Part shown: positions 56,961 through 64,000 of the stretch, one piece after another
Layout of the letters: every line of letters starts with the position of its first letter
Numbering within the stretch: position 1 is the stretch's first letter
Origin: Thiomicrorhabdus immobilis
Lineage (GTDB): Bacteria > Pseudomonadota > Gammaproteobacteria > Thiomicrospirales > Thiomicrospiraceae
Assembly: GCF_021654855.1 (NCBI RefSeq)
Contig: NZ_AP024202.1
Coordinates: forward strand, 496,001 to 560,000
Length of the DNA: 64,000 nt
Direction: 5' to 3'
Notes under the pieces: generated by a model
Databases searched by the model: none
What the model was told of the DNA's origin: nothing
What the model saw: the letters and a program-made list of their open reading frames with translations, nothing else
Position numbers and translations under genes: made by a program

Positions 56961-56995
56961 ACCAGGCCTGGTAAAAGAAAACAACCAGGCCTGGT
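56961..56995. repeat. Two exact ACCAGGCCTGGT palindromes in tandem
   Basis: Exact copies at 56961-56972 and 56984-56995, 23 bp from start to start (about two helical turns). They lie right after the glgP stop and at the end of the glycogen operon. Confidence 0.95.
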
Positions 56996-57226
56996 AAAAT
57001 CAAATTCCTTTCACTCTTTGTTGTCATGGCTTACTTTGACTTGGCAATCACACATCCTCACTTGTAACCTCCGTATTCATTGTTATTACCCATGCATCAG
57101 CACTATTTGATGAGATTATGTATTCAATCTCATGAAAATCTTTTTGACATCTGATTTGTAGTTGAATACTTATTAATATAGTATAAATACTTAATTTATG
57201 GTTAAGGCTTTGACTTGGGAGTAAGT

Positions 57227-57745
57227 ATGAATCAGAAACAGTTCGGATTTACTTTGGTTGAGTTGAGTGTGATTCTTGTGGTTATCGCGTTGTTGATTGC
57301 TGGCGTTTTAAAAGCCCAGGCGATGATTGAAAACGCTCAGATTCGTGCGGATATCAAAAAACTGAAAGAATTTAAAATGATCTCTTTGCTCTATAAGGAT
57401 AAGTTATCAAAGCTGCCGGGTGAGGACGCTAGCCACCCTGGTCGCCTTAAAACCGTTTTTTCGTCCGACTCTGCACCAAGTGAAGGTTATTTTTACGATG
57501 TCTATCAAGCGGGGTTGAGTAAAAGAATGAATCCGTTACCTGCTATCGGCTCGGCCTTTAAAGCGACTTGGGGTGGAAGCAGTGGCACAAATTATGGATT
57601 GATTGCCGGAGAAAATCAATTGTGTATAACTGATATAGATGTCGACTTAGCCAAATCTATAGAAAGACAGCTAGATGAAGGTTCAAGAACAAGCGGAGAA
57701 GTTGAGTACACATTAAATGGTTCTCAGCTATGTATGAAGTTATAG
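57227..57745 (+). CDS. Type IV prepilin-like / pseudopilin protein
   Basis: The 172-residue protein has a class III signal: the short leader MNQKQFG is followed by FTLVELSVILVVIALLIAG, with Glu5 of the mature protein as needed for PilD cleavage, N-methylation and assembly. A helical alpha-1 extension (about 25-60) precedes a small globular domain with two late cysteines (ENQLCITD and GSQLCMKL), typical of minor pilins and pseudopilins. ATG 57227 follows GGGAG at good distance. No pilus assembly gene is adjacent, so it is an orphan. It might serve a competence pilus, which is relevant if the iterated palindrome is an uptake sequence (speculative). Confidence 0.85.
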   Translation: MNQKQFGFTLVELSVILVVIALLIAGVLKAQAMIENAQIRADIKKLKEFKMISLLYKDKLSKLPGEDASHPGRLKTVFSSDSAPSEGYFYDVYQAGLSKRMNPLPAIGSAFKATWGGSSGTNYGLIAGENQLCITDIDVDLAKSIERQLDEGSRTSGEVEYTLNGSQLCMKL

Positions 57746-57835
57746 CTTATGACTCTTTAGCGCTAGGTTATGAAAATAACACCTGGTTTCATAATTTAAA
57801 ATGAATGATTCAAAATCAAAAAATACTACTTACGG

Positions 57836-57844
57836 TGTTATAAT
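57836..57844 (+). promoter_or_regulatory. Extended -10 promoter of glmS
   Basis: TGTTATAAT (TGn plus consensus TATAAT at 57839-57844) lies about 37 bases before the glmS start. There is no clear -35 box, as is usual for extended -10 promoters. Confidence 0.55.
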
Positions 57845-57880
57845 TCCGTTTTTAAATTAGTGTTAGATAAAAGAGCGTTT

Positions 57881-59734
57881 ATGTGCGGAATTGTTTGCGG
57901 CGTTGCGGAAAGAAATATTGTTCCCATTCTTTTGGAAGGTTTAAAACGCCTTGAATATCGCGGGTATGATTCATCAGGTATTGCACTGTTGGATGCAAAT
58001 TCACAATTTCAGCGTGTTCGTTCTTTAGGTAAAATCGTTAATCTAGAAGAGCGTATTCAGTCGCAACAAACGGATTTTAGCGGCAATATCGGTATTGCCC
58101 ATACCCGCTGGGCAACCCATGGTGTACCTGCTGAAAACAATGCGCATCCACATGTCTGTAATAATCAAGTGGCCGTGGTTCATAACGGGATTATCGAAAA
58201 CTATCAAACATTAAAAGCCCAACAGCTTGCAGAGGGGTATCGTTTCACCTCAGAAACCGATACCGAAGTGGTTGCTCATTGTGTGCATAAAGAACTGCAA
58301 ACTTCAGAAACCCTGTTAGAAGCGGTTCAAAAAGCGGTTAGTCATTTTCATGGCGCCTATGCTTTGGGTGTTATAGCACCTAGTCATCCAGATTTTTTGA
58401 TTGCCGCCAGAAAAGGTAGCCCATTGGTTATCGGAGTTGGAATCGGTGAGCATTTTATCGCCTCAGATGTGTCCGCTTTACTGCCGGTAACACAAAACTT
58501 TATTTTCTTGGAAGAGGGCGATATTGCCGAAATCACTCGTCAAGAAGTCAAAATTTACGATATTGATGGCAACTTAGTTGAACGTCCTATTAAGCAGTCG
58601 CAATTAACCGCCAATGCAGTGGAACTTGGCGAGCATCGTCACTATATGCACAAAGAGATTTTTGAGCAGCCACAAGCGGTTATCGATACTTTAGAAGGAC
58701 GAATCACCAAAGACACCGTGCTCACTTCAGCCTTTGGTTTTCAGGCCGAAGAAATTTTTAAAAGCATTCAACAAATCCAAATCATCGCCTGTGGAACTTC
58801 TTATCACTCAGGTTTAGTTGCTAAGTATTGGTTTGAAGATATTATCGGTCTACCGTGTCAGGTAGAGGTCGCCAGTGAATACCGTTACCGTAATCCTGTG
58901 GTGCAAAACAATACTTTATTTGTGACTATCAGCCAGTCGGGTGAAACGGCGGATACCTTAGCAGCATTACAACAAGTAAAACAGCTAAAAAATAAATTCA
59001 ATATCCCAACTTTGACTATTTGCAATGTACCTGAATCCAGCCTTACCCGAGAAAGTGATTTAACCTTTCTCACTCATGCAGGCCCAGAAATCGGGGTAGC
59101 GTCAACTAAGGCGTTTACCACTCAGTTAGTTGCCTTATCTTTACTATTGACCTCGGTAGGTAAGACTCTTGGTTTAATGGACTTTAAGCAAGAGCAAAAA
59201 ATCGTACACGGCTTATTAAAACTACCAGGCCTGGTGAAACAAGCATTGGAGCAAGAAGATACAATCCAAGAGATAGCGAACTGTTTTGCCGATAAGCATA
59301 ATGCACTTTTCTTAGGGAGAGGAACTATGTATCCCATCGCAATGGAAGGTGCGTTAAAACTTAAAGAGGTTAGTTATATCCATGCCGAAGCTTATCCAGC
59401 AGGTGAATTAAAGCATGGCCCTCTAGCCTTGATTGATGATCAGATACCTGTGGTTGCCATCGCACCAAAAGATGATCTACTGGAAAAGTTAAAATCCAAT
59501 CTTCAAGAAGTCAAAGCTCGCGGTGGGCAAATGATTGTCTTTGAAGATGAAGAGTCCGATATCAGTTCAGATAAAGAGTTTAAAGTAGTAAAAACCACCA
59601 CCAACGTGGGTCGTATCACAGCGCCTATTACCTTTAATATCCCTTTGCAATTATTAAGTTACCATGTGGCATTGATTAAGGGTACCGATGTGGATCAGCC
59701 TAGAAATTTAGCAAAATCGGTAACTGTTGAATAA
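57881..59734 (+). CDS. glmS: Glutamine-fructose-6-phosphate aminotransferase
   Basis: GlmS makes glucosamine 6-phosphate, the entry to UDP-GlcNAc for peptidoglycan, lipid A and, here, pseudaminic acid. The start is ATG 57881 so that Cys2 becomes the N-terminal nucleophile (MCGIVCGVAERN). The glutaminase domain has HTRWATHGVP and HNGIIENYQ. Two SIS domains follow (ACGTSYHSGLV, SQSGETADTLAAL, HAEAYPAGELKHGPLALI), and the protein ends in DQPRNLAKSVTVE. It is 617 residues, immediately upstream of pseB (30 bases), placing precursor supply next to the pathway. Confidence 0.97.
   Translation: MCGIVCGVAERNIVPILLEGLKRLEYRGYDSSGIALLDANSQFQRVRSLGKIVNLEERIQSQQTDFSGNIGIAHTRWATHGVPAENNAHPHVCNNQVAVVHNGIIENYQTLKAQQLAEGYRFTSETDTEVVAHCVHKELQTSETLLEAVQKAVSHFHGAYALGVIAPSHPDFLIAARKGSPLVIGVGIGEHFIASDVSALLPVTQNFIFLEEGDIAEITRQEVKIYDIDGNLVERPIKQSQLTANAVELGEHRHYMHKEIFEQPQAVIDTLEGRITKDTVLTSAFGFQAEEIFKSIQQIQIIACGTSYHSGLVAKYWFEDIIGLPCQVEVASEYRYRNPVVQNNTLFVTISQSGETADTLAALQQVKQLKNKFNIPTLTICNVPESSLTRESDLTFLTHAGPEIGVASTKAFTTQLVALSLLLTSVGKTLGLMDFKQEQKIVHGLLKLPGLVKQALEQEDTIQEIANCFADKHNALFLGRGTMYPIAMEGALKLKEVSYIHAEAYPAGELKHGPLALIDDQIPVVAIAPKDDLLEKLKSNLQEVKARGGQMIVFEDEESDISSDKEFKVVKTTTNVGRITAPITFNIPLQLLSYHVALIKGTDVDQPRNLAKSVTVE
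59224..59235. repeat. ACCAGGCCTGGT palindrome, exact, in glmS
   Basis: Exact copy, codons CTA CCA GGC CTG GTG (Leu-Pro-Gly-Leu-Val). Confidence 0.95.
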
Positions 59735-59755
59735 TAATCAAAATATATAAATTAG

Positions 59756-60766
<1,011 letters not shown>

Positions 60767-60774
60767 GCACAGAT

Positions 60775-61932
60775 ATGATCCCTTACGGAAAACAAGATAT
60801 TAACCAAGACGATATTGCCGCCGTTTTGGATGTACTTAATTCGGACTTTCTAACCCAAGGCCCACAAGTGCCTTTGTTTGAAAAAACAGTCGCCGACTAT
60901 TGTGACGCGCAATTTGGTGTTGCTGTTAATAGTGCGACTTCCGCATTGCATATTGCCTGTTTGGCTTTGGATCTAGGTGAAGATGATATTATATGGACGT
61001 CACCAAACACCTTTGTTGCTTCAGCCAATTGCGGGTTATATTGCGGCGCAAAAGTGGATTTTGTGGACATTGACCCACAAACTTACAATTTATGTGCGGA
61101 TAAACTGGAACAAAAGCTTATTAAAGCCAAATCACAAAACAAACTTCCTAAAATTGTGATTCCAGTACATTTCGCCGGACAGTCGTGTGACATGAAGCGT
61201 ATTCATCAGCTGAGCCAAGAATATGGTTTTAGCATCATTGAAGACGCTTCTCACGCTATTGGCGGTAAATACTTAGATAAACCCATTGGCGACTGTCAAT
61301 ATTCCGATATTACGGTATTTAGCTTTCACCCAGTTAAAATCATTACCACAGCAGAAGGCGGTTTGGTGACCACTAATCAACCAGGCCTGGCAGAAAAAAT
61401 GCAACTGTTGCGATCTCATGGCGTCACCCGTGACCCAAAATTAATGACCAAAGAATCTGAAGGTGGTTGGTATTATCAACAAGTTGATCTTGGGTTTAAT
61501 TATCGCATGACTGAAATGCAAGCGGCTCTAGGTGTGTCTCAAATGCAGCGCTTAGATGAATTTGTGGCCAAAAGGCACCAATTGCAACAACGATACGATG
61601 AATTATTGCAAGATTTTCCAGTCATTACACCATATCAAAGTCTGGACGCTTATTCCGCGCTACACCTTTATCCTATTCAGATTGAATTAGATAAGGTTAA
61701 TAAATCGCATAAGCAGATTTTTAAAGACTTAAGACAAAACGGTATTGGCGTAAATCTTCACTACATTCCGGTGCATACCCAGCCCTATTATCAAAACATG
61801 GGCTTTAAACTGGGTGATTTTCCCAATGCAGAGAACTATTATAGCCGTGCAATCAGTATTCCAATGTTTCAAGGCTTAACCTTTGACATGCAGGACCAAG
61901 TGGTCGATACGCTGAAAAAGGTATTGGCATGA
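60775..61932 (+). CDS. pseC: UDP-4-amino-4,6-dideoxy-N-acetyl-altrosamine transaminase
   Basis: PseC is the PLP aminotransferase for the second step of pseudaminic acid synthesis. The 385-residue DegT/DnrJ-family protein begins MIPYGKQDINQDDIAAV and has NSATSALHIACLALDLG, the PLP lysine in FSFHPVKIITTAEGG, and YRMTEMQAALG. I take ATG 60775, which matches the family start. A GTG at 60763 overlapping the pseB stop is possible. The next gene overlaps by four bases (ATGA). Confidence 0.94.
   Translation: MIPYGKQDINQDDIAAVLDVLNSDFLTQGPQVPLFEKTVADYCDAQFGVAVNSATSALHIACLALDLGEDDIIWTSPNTFVASANCGLYCGAKVDFVDIDPQTYNLCADKLEQKLIKAKSQNKLPKIVIPVHFAGQSCDMKRIHQLSQEYGFSIIEDASHAIGGKYLDKPIGDCQYSDITVFSFHPVKIITTAEGGLVTTNQPGLAEKMQLLRSHGVTRDPKLMTKESEGGWYYQQVDLGFNYRMTEMQAALGVSQMQRLDEFVAKRHQLQQRYDELLQDFPVITPYQSLDAYSALHLYPIQIELDKVNKSHKQIFKDLRQNGIGVNLHYIPVHTQPYYQNMGFKLGDFPNAENYYSRAISIPMFQGLTFDMQDQVVDTLKKVLA
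61380..61391. repeat. Iterated palindrome, one mismatch, in pseC
   Basis: ACCAGGCCTGGC, codons CCA GGC CTG GCA (Pro-Gly-Leu-Ala). Confidence 0.8.
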
Positions 61933-62630
61933 AGCTTTGTGTGATTCCTGCGCGGGGTGGCAGTAAACGCATACCGCGAAAAAACATAAAAGAGTTTTGC
62001 GGTAAACCGATGATTGGCTATTCCATTGAGGCGGCATTGCAATCCAATTGTTTTGATCAGGTGGTGGTTTCTACGGATGATAAAAAAATTGCCGAGATGG
62101 CAAAATCATTTGGTGCATCTGTGCCGTTTATGAGGCCGGATGAACTGGCGAATGATTATGCAGGAACCATTCCGGTCATTAAACATGCGATTGAATGGTT
62201 TGAAGAACAAGGTGAAACACCAAGTGTAGTTTGCTGTCTATACGCTACGGCCCCCTTTGTTCAAGCAGGTGTGATTCAACGAGCCTATGAACAGCTTCAG
62301 GAAACCCAAGCGGAATACTGTTTTACGGTGACTAGCTTTGCATTTCCCATCCAAAGAGCCATTAAATTAACAGAAGAGAGACGTGTGGAAATGTTCTATC
62401 CAGAACATTTCAGTACACGATCGCAAGACCTAGAAGAAGCCTATCACGATGCTGGACAGTTCTATTGGGGTAAAGCGATGGCATTTAAGCAACAAAAACC
62501 TTTATTTTCGGGGGATGCCAGTCCTTATATTTTACCACGCCATTTAGTACAAGACATCGATACAGTTGAAGATTGGAAAAGAGCAGAATTGATGTATCAA
62601 GTGCTAAAGCAAAATGGAGATATTGCTTGA
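61929..62630 (+). CDS. pseF: Pseudaminic acid cytidylyltransferase
   Basis: PseF activates pseudaminic acid as CMP-Pse. The 233-residue protein has the CTP-binding start CVIPARGGSKRIPRKNIKEF, IGYSIEAALQSN and VVSTDDKKIAEMAKSFGA, shared with NeuA-type enzymes. Context (pseB, pseC, pseG) decides for PseF rather than NeuA. It overlaps pseC by four bases, and the pseG TTG start overlaps its stop. Confidence 0.93.
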   Translation: MKLCVIPARGGSKRIPRKNIKEFCGKPMIGYSIEAALQSNCFDQVVVSTDDKKIAEMAKSFGASVPFMRPDELANDYAGTIPVIKHAIEWFEEQGETPSVVCCLYATAPFVQAGVIQRAYEQLQETQAEYCFTVTSFAFPIQRAIKLTEERRVEMFYPEHFSTRSQDLEEAYHDAGQFYWGKAMAFKQQKPLFSGDASPYILPRHLVQDIDTVEDWKRAELMYQVLKQNGDIA

Positions 62631-63706
62631 AACTTGTATTCCGAACCGACGCTTCAATTACAATCGGCACGGGTCATGTAATGCGTTGTTTGACCTTGGC
62701 CAAAGCTTTAGCTAAAAAGGGTGCAGACGTTCAGTTTATTTGTCGTGATCATGTAGGCAATTTAATCGCAAAAATTCGCCAAGAAGGGTTTATCGTTCGT
62801 ACGCTTAACACAAGGTCTAGTCATTCTGAACAAACAGAATCAAAAGAAGCGCCGAGGTTATTTCATTCAGAATGGCTTGGTGTCACGCAACAACAAGATG
62901 CAAACGACTGTCATTCAATTTTGGAAGCAATCCAGCCGGATTGGTTGGTTGTGGATCATTACGCAATTGACCAGGCCTGGCAGAAAGCCTTAAAACCTAA
63001 TTATCAAAATCTTATGGTGATTGATGACCTGGGTGATAGACAACACATTTGTGATTTGTTGCTGGATCAGAACTATGGCGCAACAGCCGATAAGTACCAA
63101 AGCCTTGTGCCCGAACATTGCAAAATTCTTGCTGGTGCACAGTATGCCTTGTTAAGACCTGAGTTTGCAAAGTGGCGGCAAGTCAGCTTAAAACGTCGTG
63201 AATATGAACAGAAGGTTAAAAGCATTTTAATCACATTAGGTGGTGTTGATCCAGACAATTACACTGGAAAAATACTTCACCAATTGGCTAAAACAGAGTT
63301 AGACCCTAATCTTGAAATAACAGTGATCATGGGCGCAACTGCCCCACATTTTGAAACAGTAAAACAACAAGCTGAAAGCATGAATGTCAAAACCCGTGTT
63401 AAAACTAATGTTATCAATATGGCTGAGCTAATGGCGAATGCGGATTTAGCCATCGGTGCCGCAGGGGCAACCACTTGGGAACGTTGTTGCTTAGGGTTGC
63501 CAACAATCCAGCTAGTGATTGCTGACAACCAGCGGCAAATAGCGCAAGCTTTGGCAAAAGACAATGCTATTAAGCTATTGGTGAATATCCAAGAACTACC
63601 AGGCCTAGTGAAAACTGCTAAAGATTGGAAGAGTGCAGTTTTTCATACTTGCAAGAATCTAACTGATGGTTTGGGTTGTCAAAAAGTAATCGAGTTAATC
63701 AGATAA
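62627..63706 (+). CDS. pseG: UDP-2,4-diacetamido-2,4,6-trideoxy-beta-L-altropyranose hydrolase
   Basis: PseG removes UDP from the nucleotide sugar before condensation with PEP. The GT-B-like protein has FRTDASITIGTGHVMRCLTL, the catalytic-His region WLVVDHYAIDQ, VIDDLGDRQHICDLLLDQN, and GAAGATTWERCCLGLPTI. I start it at TTG 62627, overlapping the pseF stop (TTGA) and seven to eight bases after GGAG. This gives 359 residues and the family N-terminus (M-KLVFRTDAS). Frame-open sequence upstream has no family match. Two palindrome variants lie inside. Confidence 0.92.
   Translation: MKLVFRTDASITIGTGHVMRCLTLAKALAKKGADVQFICRDHVGNLIAKIRQEGFIVRTLNTRSSHSEQTESKEAPRLFHSEWLGVTQQQDANDCHSILEAIQPDWLVVDHYAIDQAWQKALKPNYQNLMVIDDLGDRQHICDLLLDQNYGATADKYQSLVPEHCKILAGAQYALLRPEFAKWRQVSLKRREYEQKVKSILITLGGVDPDNYTGKILHQLAKTELDPNLEITVIMGATAPHFETVKQQAESMNVKTRVKTNVINMAELMANADLAIGAAGATTWERCCLGLPTIQLVIADNQRQIAQALAKDNAIKLLVNIQELPGLVKTAKDWKSAVFHTCKNLTDGLGCQKVIELIR
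62970..62981. repeat. Iterated palindrome, one mismatch, in pseG (first)
   Basis: ACCAGGCCTGGC, codons CAG GCC TGG (Gln-Ala-Trp). Confidence 0.8.
63598..63609. repeat. Iterated palindrome, one mismatch, in pseG (second)
   Basis: ACCAGGCCTAGT, codons CCA GGC CTA GTG (Pro-Gly-Leu-Val). Confidence 0.8.
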
Positions 63707-63707
63707 A

Positions 63708-64000
63708 ATGAAAATAACCATATTAAACAGTTCAGAAACTCATCCAATTAACCCATGGTTGAAACGTTGGATGGAAGAAAAATCTTCAGAACATGAGCTT
63801 ACTCTAGTTAGACAAAAAAATAAGCTCATTGGTGGGGATTTACTTTTTTTGATTTCATGCAGTGAAATCATTAACGCAGTAGATAGAGAAAAGTTTAAAC
63901 ACGTATTAGTTATTCATGCCAGTGATTTGCCTAAAGGGCGTGGCTGGAGTCCGCATATTTGGGAAATTGTGAATGGCGCTTGTGAAATGACGGTGAGTTT
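63708..64000 (+). CDS. Formyltransferase-family protein, partial (cut by window end)
   Basis: The 98 visible residues begin MKITILNSSETHPINPWL and include VIHASDLPKGRGWSPHIWEI. That segment is the counterpart of the HPSLLPxxRG loop of methionyl-tRNA formyltransferase and other N10-formyl-tetrahydrofolate enzymes. Position one base after pseG suggests a sugar N-formyltransferase working on a pseudaminic acid intermediate, in the slot where the acetyltransferase PseH is usual (inference). The 3' part lies outside the window. Confidence 0.8.
   Translation, partial: MKITILNSSETHPINPWLKRWMEEKSSEHELTLVRQKNKLIGGDLLFLISCSEIINAVDREKFKHVLVIHASDLPKGRGWSPHIWEIVNGACEMTVS

Noticed and set aside
57746-57880. 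glmS ribozyme or riboswitch upstream of glmS
   Set aside because: The leader is only about 30-40 bases after the -10 box and has no ribozyme-like structure.
3903-59235. Treating each ACCAGGCCTGGT as a transcription terminator
   Set aside because: Most copies are inside genes and lack T-runs. A 12-bp self-complementary word with no loop is a poor hairpin.

Overview
The window is about 64 kb of a gammaproteobacterial chromosome with moderate GC content and dense, operon-like coding. Several conserved gene orders point that way: hemA-prfA-prmC, tRNA-Gln-prs-rplY-pth-ychF, ubiE-ubiJ-ubiB and dapF-DUF484-xerC. Two chemoreceptors, motAB, a c-di-GMP riboswitch, a pseudaminic acid cluster and heptose/Kdo genes suggest a motile Gram-negative bacterium. 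A relative of the sulfur-oxidising Thiomicrospira/Hydrogenovibrio group is my guess from overall character; it is not demonstrated.

Layout. 1-4536: a chemoreceptor translationally coupled to a Sco-type copper/thiol protein, then ung and pdxH (all minus). 4601-16933: parE, an unknown exported protein, a PAS chemoreceptor under a c-di-GMP-I riboswitch, a PilZ protein, a candidate CsrA-binding small RNA, selO, a heavy-metal-binding protein, parC and motAB. 17003-27473: moeB, prmC, prfA and hemA (minus), a TPR lipoprotein, tRNA-Gln, prs, rplY, pth, ychF and tRNA-Met. 27558-39547: an unknown exported protein, a thioredoxin-like protein, ubiB-ubiJ-ubiE-DUF971-hslU (minus), dapF-DUF484-xerC and hslV (plus), a repeat island, a YqhA-type membrane protein and an IS3-family element that has split a terminator. 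39670-44793: envelope genes (waaA, kdsD, a PagL-like deacylase, hldE, gmhA). 44867-56955: a complete glycogen operon (glk, glgC, GH57, malQ, glgB, glgA, glgP). 57227-64000: a prepilin-like protein, glmS and the pseudaminic acid genes pseB, pseC, pseF, pseG, with a formyltransferase cut by the window edge.

The most striking signal is not a gene. The 12-bp perfect palindrome ACCAGGCCTGGT occurs 15 times exactly, 10 more times with one mismatch, and a few times as a shorter core. It lies inside genes in all three reading frames and is over-represented between genes. Chance predicts about 0.004 exact copies in a window this size. It resembles the cyanobacterial HIP1 phenomenon in kind, but I do not recognise this word. 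Other observations worth follow-up are an apparent inversion that separated hslV from hslU, the riboswitch-controlled chemoreceptor, and a possible Csr/Rsm-type RNA beside a PilZ gene.

Functionally the window links motility control (c-di-GMP, chemoreceptors, stator, possible flagellin glycosylation), storage glycogen metabolism, outer-membrane lipid A/core assembly, and housekeeping functions (topoisomerase IV, translation termination, ubiquinone, PRPP).
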